Part shown: positions 59,045 through 64,000 of the stretch, piece after piece
Layout of the letters: the number at the start of each line of letters is the position of its first letter
Numbering within the stretch: the stretch's first letter is position 1
Assembly: GCF_904849725.1 (NCBI RefSeq)
Contig: NC_058521.1
Location: 558,888,176 to 558,952,175 of the forward strand
Direction: 5' to 3'
DNA from: Hordeum vulgare subsp. vulgare
Taxonomy: Eukaryota; Streptophyta; Magnoliopsida; Poales; Poaceae
Length of the DNA stretch: 64,000 nucleotides
The notes under the pieces: model-generated
What the model was told of the DNA's origin: nothing
Databases searched by the model: none
What the model saw: only the letters and a program-made list of their open reading frames with translations
Position numbers and translations under genes: made by a program

Positions 59045-61533
59045 GGACCTATCTCGGATTTCATAGCTTCAAGCCATTTGTTGGAATCCGGGCCCGCCAT
59101 CGCTTCTTCATAGTTCGAAGGTTCACCGTTGTCTAACAACATGATTTCCATCACAGGGTTGCCGTACCACTCTGGTGCGGAGCGTGCCCTTGTGAACCTT
59201 CGCGGTTCAGTAGTAACTTGATCCAAAGCTTCATGATCATTATCATTAACTTCCTCTTCAGTTGGTGCAGGCGCCACAGGAACAATTTCCCGCGCTGCGC
59301 TACTTTCCTGTTCGAGAGGGGGTGTAATTACCTCATCAAGTTCTACTTTCCTCCCACTTACTTCTTTGGAGAGAAACTCTTTCTCTAGAAAGGGTCCGTT
59401 CTTGGCAACAAAGGTTTTACCTTCGGATCTAATATAGAAGGTATACCCAATAGTTTCCTTAGGGTATCCTATGAATACACATTTCTTCGCTTTGGGTTCG
59501 AGCTTTTCTGGTTGAAGTTTCTTCACATAAGCATCGCAGCCCCAAACTTTAAGAAATGACAACTTAGGTTTCTTGCCAAACCATAGTTCATACGGTGTCG
59601 TCTCAACGGATTTAGACGGTGCCCTATTTAAAGTGAATGCTGCAGTTTCTAATGTGTATCCCCAAAATGATAGCGGTAAGTCGGTAAGAGACATCATAGA
59701 TCGTACCATATCTAATAAAGTGCGATTACGACGTTCAGACACTCCGTTGCGTTGCGGTGTGCCAGGCGGCGTCAGTTGTGAAACGATTCCACACTTCCTT
59801 AGGTGTGTGTCAAACTCGTGACTCAAATATTCTCCTCCACGATCAGATCGTAGACACTTAATTTTTCTGTCACATTGATTCTTGACCTCACTCTGAAATT
59901 CCTTGAACTTTTCAAATGTCTCAGATTTGTGCTTCATCAAGTAGATATACCCATACCTACTCAAATCATCGGTGAGAGTGAGAACATAACGATAGCCACC
60001 GCGAGCTTCAACGTTCATTGGACCACACACATCAGTATGTATTATTTCCAATAAGTCGGTTGCTCTCTCCATTATTCCTGAGAATGGAGTCTTAGTCATC
60101 TTGCCCATGAGGCACGGTTCGCATGTGTCAAATGATTCAAAGTCAAGAGACTCTAATAGTCCATCAGTATGGAGCTTCTTCATGCGCTTAACGCCGATAT
60201 GACCAAGGCGGCAGTGCCACAAGTATGTGAGACTATCATTATCAACTTTACATCTTTTGGTACTCACACTGTGAATATGCGTAACATCACGATCAAGATT
60301 CATCAAGAATAAATCATTCACCAGCGGAGCATGACCATAAAACATATCACTCATATAAATAGAACAACCATTATTCTCTGACTTAAATGAGTAGCCGTCT
60401 CGCATTAAGCAAGACCCTGATACAATATTCATGCTCAAAGCTGGTACTAAATAACAATTATTAAGGTTTAAAACTAGTCCCGATGGTAGATGTAGAGGTA
60501 GCGTGCCGACGGCGATCACATCGACCTTGGAACCATTCCCGACGCGCATCGTCACCTCGTCCTTGGCCAGTCTCCGCTTATTCCGCAGTTCCTGCTTTGA
60601 GTTGCAAATGTGAACAACAACACCGGTATCAAATACCCAGGAGCTACTACGAGCGCTGGTAAGGTACACATCAATAACATGTATATCACATATACCTTTA
60701 ACGTTGCCGGCCTTCTTGTCCGCTAAGTATTTGGGGCAGTTCCGCTTCCAGTGGCCTTTTCCCTTGCAATAGAAGCACTCAGTCTCAGGCTTGGGTCCAT
60801 TCTTTTTCTTCTTCCCGGTATCTGGCTTACCGGGCGGGGCAACGGCTTTGCCGTCTTTCTTGAAGTTCTTCTTACCCTTGCCCTTCTTTAAACTAGAGGT
60901 CTTGTTGACCATCAACACTTGATGCTCTTTCTTGATTTCTACTTCTGCAGACTTGAGCATCGAGTACAACTCGGGAATGGTTTTCTCCATCCCTTGCATG
61001 TTGTAGTTCAACACAAAACCTTTGTAGCTTGGTGGGAGAGACTGGAGGATTCTTTCAATTATAGCATCATCCGGAAGTTCGACTCCAAGTGAAGTCAGAT
61101 GACCGTGTAACCCGGACATTTTGAGTATGTGCTCACTAACAGAACTGTTCTCCTCCATCTTACAGCTAAATAACTTGTCGGAGACTTCATATCTCTGAAC
61201 ACGGGCATGAGCTTGAAAAACTAGCTTCAGCTCTTGGAACATCTCATATGCACCGTGTTGCTCAAAACGCCTTTGGAACCCCGTTTTCAAACTGTATAAC
61301 ATGCCACACCTAACCAGAGAGTAGTCATCACTCTGTGTTTGCCAGACGTTCAAAATGTCCTGGGCTACTGCGGGAGCGGGAGGGTCACCTAGCGGCGCAT
61401 CAAGGACATAAGCCTTTTTAGCTGCTTCAAGGATGAGCTTCAAGTTGCGAACCCAGTCCGCATAGTTGCTACCATCATCTTTCAGCTTGTTTTTCTCTAG
61501 GAATGCGTTGAAATTGAGGTTGACGTTGGCCAT
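58987..61533 (-). CDS. Element B gag, protease and integrase
   Basis: This 848-codon frame starts MANVNLNFNAFLEKNKLKDD. Gag occupies ~1-240, with a CCHC knuckle at C253-C256-H261-C266. The protease motif DTG is at 302-304. The integrase zinc site is H440, H445, C471 and C474, and the catalytic triad is D501, D564 and E600, with 35 residues between the last two as in the D,D35E rule. The frame goes off after EAMKSEIG because one base is missing near 59047; the remainder of pol is in the next frame. The start is the first ATG, conserved in element A (28105) and mutated to ACG in element C. Confidence 0.94.
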   Translation of the reverse strand: MANVNLNFNAFLEKNKLKDDGSNYADWVRNLKLILEAAKKAYVLDAPLGDPPAPAVAQDILNVWQTQSDDYSLVRCGMLYSLKTGFQRRFEQHGAYEMFQELKLVFQAHARVQRYEVSDKLFSCKMEENSSVSEHILKMSGLHGHLTSLGVELPDDAIIERILQSLPPSYKGFVLNYNMQGMEKTIPELYSMLKSAEVEIKKEHQVLMVNKTSSLKKGKGKKNFKKDGKAVAPPGKPDTGKKKKNGPKPETECFYCKGKGHWKRNCPKYLADKKAGNVKGICDIHVIDVYLTSARSSSWVFDTGVVVHICNSKQELRNKRRLAKDEVTMRVGNGSKVDVIAVGTLPLHLPSGLVLNLNNCYLVPALSMNIVSGSCLMRDGYSFKSENNGCSIYMSDMFYGHAPLVNDLFLMNLDRDVTHIHSVSTKRCKVDNDSLTYLWHCRLGHIGVKRMKKLHTDGLLESLDFESFDTCEPCLMGKMTKTPFSGIMERATDLLEIIHTDVCGPMNVEARGGYRYVLTLTDDLSRYGYIYLMKHKSETFEKFKEFQSEVKNQCDRKIKCLRSDRGGEYLSHEFDTHLRKCGIVSQLTPPGTPQRNGVSERRNRTLLDMVRSMMSLTDLPLSFWGYTLETAAFTLNRAPSKSVETTPYELWFGKKPKLSFLKVWGCDAYVKKLQPEKLEPKAKKCVFIGYPKETIGYTFYIRSEGKTFVAKNGPFLEKEFLSKEVSGRKVELDEVITPPLEQESSAAREIVPVAPAPTEEEVNDNDHEALDQVTTEPRRFTRARSAPEWYGNPVMEIMLLDNGEPSNYEEAMAGPDSNKWLEAMKSEIGPCMRTKYRLWWTCPMTGKP

Positions 61534-62804
61534 CTACAATATTTATAAAGACAACTTATAGACTAAGTTCATGACAATTAAGTTCATTTAATCAAATTAA
61601 GTATGAACTCCCACTTAAATTGACATCCCTCTAGTCATCTAAGTGATACATGATCCATGTTGATTAACCCGTGTTCGATCATCACGTGAGACGGACTAGT
61701 CACCATGGTGAGCAACTTCATGCTGATCGTATTCAACCATACGACTCGTGTTCGACCTTTCGGTCTCTTGTATTCGAGGTCATGTATGTACATGCTAAGC
61801 TCGTCGAGTCAACCTAGGTGTTTCGCGTGTGTAAATCTGGCTTACACCCGTTGTATGCGAACGTTAGAATCTATCACACCCGATCATCACGTGGTGCTTC
61901 GAGACAACGATCCTTCGCAACGGTGCACACTTAGGGGAATACGTTCTCGAAATCTTAAGAGGGATCATCTTATTATGCTACCATCGTTCTAAGCAATAAG
62001 ATGAAAAACATGATAAACATCAGAATGCAATCATATAGTGACATGATATGGCCATTATCATCTTTGCTCTTTTGATCTCCATCTTCAGGCATCGCATGAT
62101 CATCATCGTCACCGGCGTGACACCATGATCTCCATCATCATGATCTTCATCAACGTCTCTCCGTGAAGTCGTCACGCCAACTACTACTATCACTACTACT
62201 ATAGCTAACCGTTAGCAATGAAGTAAAAGTAGTAAGCACATGGCGTTGCATCTCATACAATAAATTAAGACAACTCCTATGGCTCCTGCCGGTTGTCATA
62301 CTCATCGACATGCAAGTCGTGAAACCTATTACAATAACATGATCATCTCATACATCATACATGCAACATCACAACTTTGGCCATATCACATCACATGTCA
62401 AACCCTGCAAAAACAAGTTAGACTTCCTCTAATTGTTGTTGCAAGTTTTACGTGGCTGATTTTGGTTTCTAGCAAGAACACTTTCTTACCTACGTGACAA
62501 CCACAACGATGATATACCAAAGCTATTTACCCTTCATAAGGACCCTTTTCATCAAATCCAATCCGACTAGAGTAGGAGAGACAGACACCCGCTAGCCACC
62601 TTTATGCATGGTGTGCATGTCTGTCGGTGGAACCAGTCTCACGTAAGCGTACGTGTAATGTCGGTCCGGGCCTCTTCATCCCACAATACCACCGGAAAAG
62701 AATAAGACTAGTAGCGGCAAGCAATTGACAAATCATCGCCCACAACCTTTTGTGTTCTACTCGTGCATAGAATCTACGCATAGAAAACCTGGCTCGGATG
62801 CCAC
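61534..62804 (-). other. Leader of element B
   Basis: Untranslated leader; the primer-binding site TGGCATCCGAGCCAGG (minus strand) lies at about 62787-62802, beside the LTR. No gene is supported. Confidence 0.8.
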
Positions 62805-64000
62805 TGTTGGGTAACGTAGCATAAATTCAAAAAAATTCATACGCCATATTCAGATCTTCCTATGGAGAGACCAGCAACGAGAGAGGGGGTGAGTGCATCT
62901 TCATACCTTTGAAGATCGCTAAGTGGAAGCGTTACTAGAACGCGGTTGATGGAGTCATACTCGCGGCGACTCAAATCGCGGTGTGATTCCGATCTAGTGC
63001 CGAACTACGACACCTCCGCGTTCAACACACGTGCAGCCCGGTGACGTCTCCCGCACCTTGATCCAGCAAGGAGGAGGGAGAGGCTGGGGAATAACTCCAG
63101 CAGCACGACGGCATGGTGTCGATGGAGATACGAGGTCTCCCGACAGGGCTTCGCCAAGCACCGGCACGGAGGAGGAGAAAGAAGAGCAGGGCTGCGTCGA
63201 GGGAGAGGGAAAACTGTGTCGCAAAACAGCCCCAAACCTCAACTATATATAGGGGAGAGGGAGGGGGCGCAGCCCTTAGGGTTCCCACCCCCAAGGGGTG
63301 CGGCAGTCCCCATCTGCGCCAGGAGGTGGCGGCCAGGAGGGGAGGAGGGGTGTGGCGCACCCCTGGTGGGCCTTAGGCCCACCTAGCTTAGGGTTTGCCC
63401 CCCCTTCCCTCTCCCGTGCGCCTTGGGCCCCTCGTGGGAGGTGCACCAGCCCACTATGGGCTGGTTCCTTTCCACCTTTTTGCCCATGTCACCTTTTGGG
63501 GCTGGTGGCCCCTCCCGATGGACCTCCGGAACCCTTTCCGGTGGTCCCGGTATGCTACCGGTGATGCCCGAAACACTTCCGGTGTCCGAAACCATCCATC
63601 CTATATATCAATCTTTACCTCCGGACCATTCCGGAGCTCCTCGTGACGTCTGGGATCTCATCCGGGACTCCGAACAACTTTAGATAACCTCGTATAACAA
63701 TTCCCTATAACCCTAGCGCCATCGAACCTTAAGTGTGTAGACCCTACGGGTTCGGGAGACACGCAGACATGACCGAGACACCTCTCCGGCCAATAACCAT
63801 CAGCGGGATCTGGATACCCATGGTAGCCCCCACTTGCTCCACGATGATCTCATCGGATGAACCACGATGTCAAGGATTCAATCAGTCCCGTATACAATTC
63901 CCTTTGATTGTCGGTATAGAATTTGCCCGAGATTCGATCGTCGGTATACCTATACCTTGTTCAATCTCGTTACCGGTAAGTCTCTTTACTCGTTCCGTAG
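62805..64000 (-). repeat. 5' LTR of element B (cut by window end)
   Basis: On the plus strand it starts TGTTGGGTAACGTAGC and matches the 3' LTR at 50815 onward, without the Sukkula-like insert. About 580 bp of the LTR lies outside the window. Confidence 0.93.

Larger units (their letters stand above)
50815..64000 (-). mobile_element. Copia element B (Angela/BARE/WIS lineage), nearly intact
   Basis: The element reads right to left: 5' LTR from 62805 to beyond the window, leader 61534-62804, gag-pol 61533 to 57551 and 3' LTR 50815-57518. The 3' LTR is split by a Sukkula-like solo LTR. About 14 differences were counted by eye in the first ~335 aligned LTR bases, fewer than for A or C, so it is the youngest of the three Copia elements. 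Only one lesion was found in the polyprotein. Confidence 0.93.

Noticed and set aside
1..64000. CRISPR arrays, bacterial operons or phage genes
   Set aside because: No regularly spaced repeats, ribosome-binding sites or operon layout; the sequence is plainly plant nuclear DNA.

Overview
This is plant nuclear DNA from a Triticeae grass (wheat, Aegilops or barley type). The LTR ends match the Angela/BARE1/WIS Copia lineage, one 4.9-kb solo LTR looks like Sukkula, and there are Stowaway-type and PIF/Harbinger-type DNA elements. I cannot name the species or chromosome. About 80% or more of the window is transposon-derived, and only one gene looks intact: a single-coding-exon bHLH transcription factor of the JAM/group IIId type at 16772-18568 (+).

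Layout. 1-4493 (-): the 5' part of a Gypsy-like non-autonomous LTR element (called F), cut by the window start. 4555-6377 (+): solo WIS/BARE-type LTR with target-site duplication (TSD) ataac. 6923-8277: PIF/Harbinger-like element with TSD tta. 8323-9755: decayed PIF-like material with an ORF1/NAM-associated-type pseudogene (-). 10755-12582 (+): second WIS/BARE-type solo LTR, TSD ttagg, inside an unclassified repeat. 13541-15395: Helitron-like end, degenerate short repeats and a tRNA-like sequence. 15400-18840: the bHLH gene, with a 1,048-bp 5'UTR intron that carries two Stowaway MITEs. 18841-24395: AT-rich spacer with two more MITEs, a possible PHD-gene fragment and a 60-bp tandem duplication.

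24396-50726 is a nest whose insertion order is set by TSDs. A small TIR element (TSD taa) was split by Copia element A (+, 25076-50369, TSD ggggg). A's gag was split by Copia element C (-, 28323-44760, TSD gacca). C was then hit twice: in its 3' LTR by a solo LTR E (29563-31386, TSD acctc), and in its reverse transcriptase by Gypsy-like element D (+, 33222-39071, TSD cattg/catcg). 50815 to beyond 64000 is Copia element B (-), nearly intact apart from one frameshift. Its 3' LTR is split by a 4,926-bp Sukkula-like solo LTR (51284-56209, TSD cgcaa).

The most interesting material is: (1) family D/F, which has no polymerase yet keeps a ~250-codon unknown ORF, repeated PPT-like motifs and conserved hairpins; (2) the bHLH leader, where a predicted 28-codon uORF ends in TGATG across the main start codon once the intron is removed; (3) DNA transposons carrying GC-rich gene-like fragments. 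All family names are from memory of consensus ends; no database search was run.
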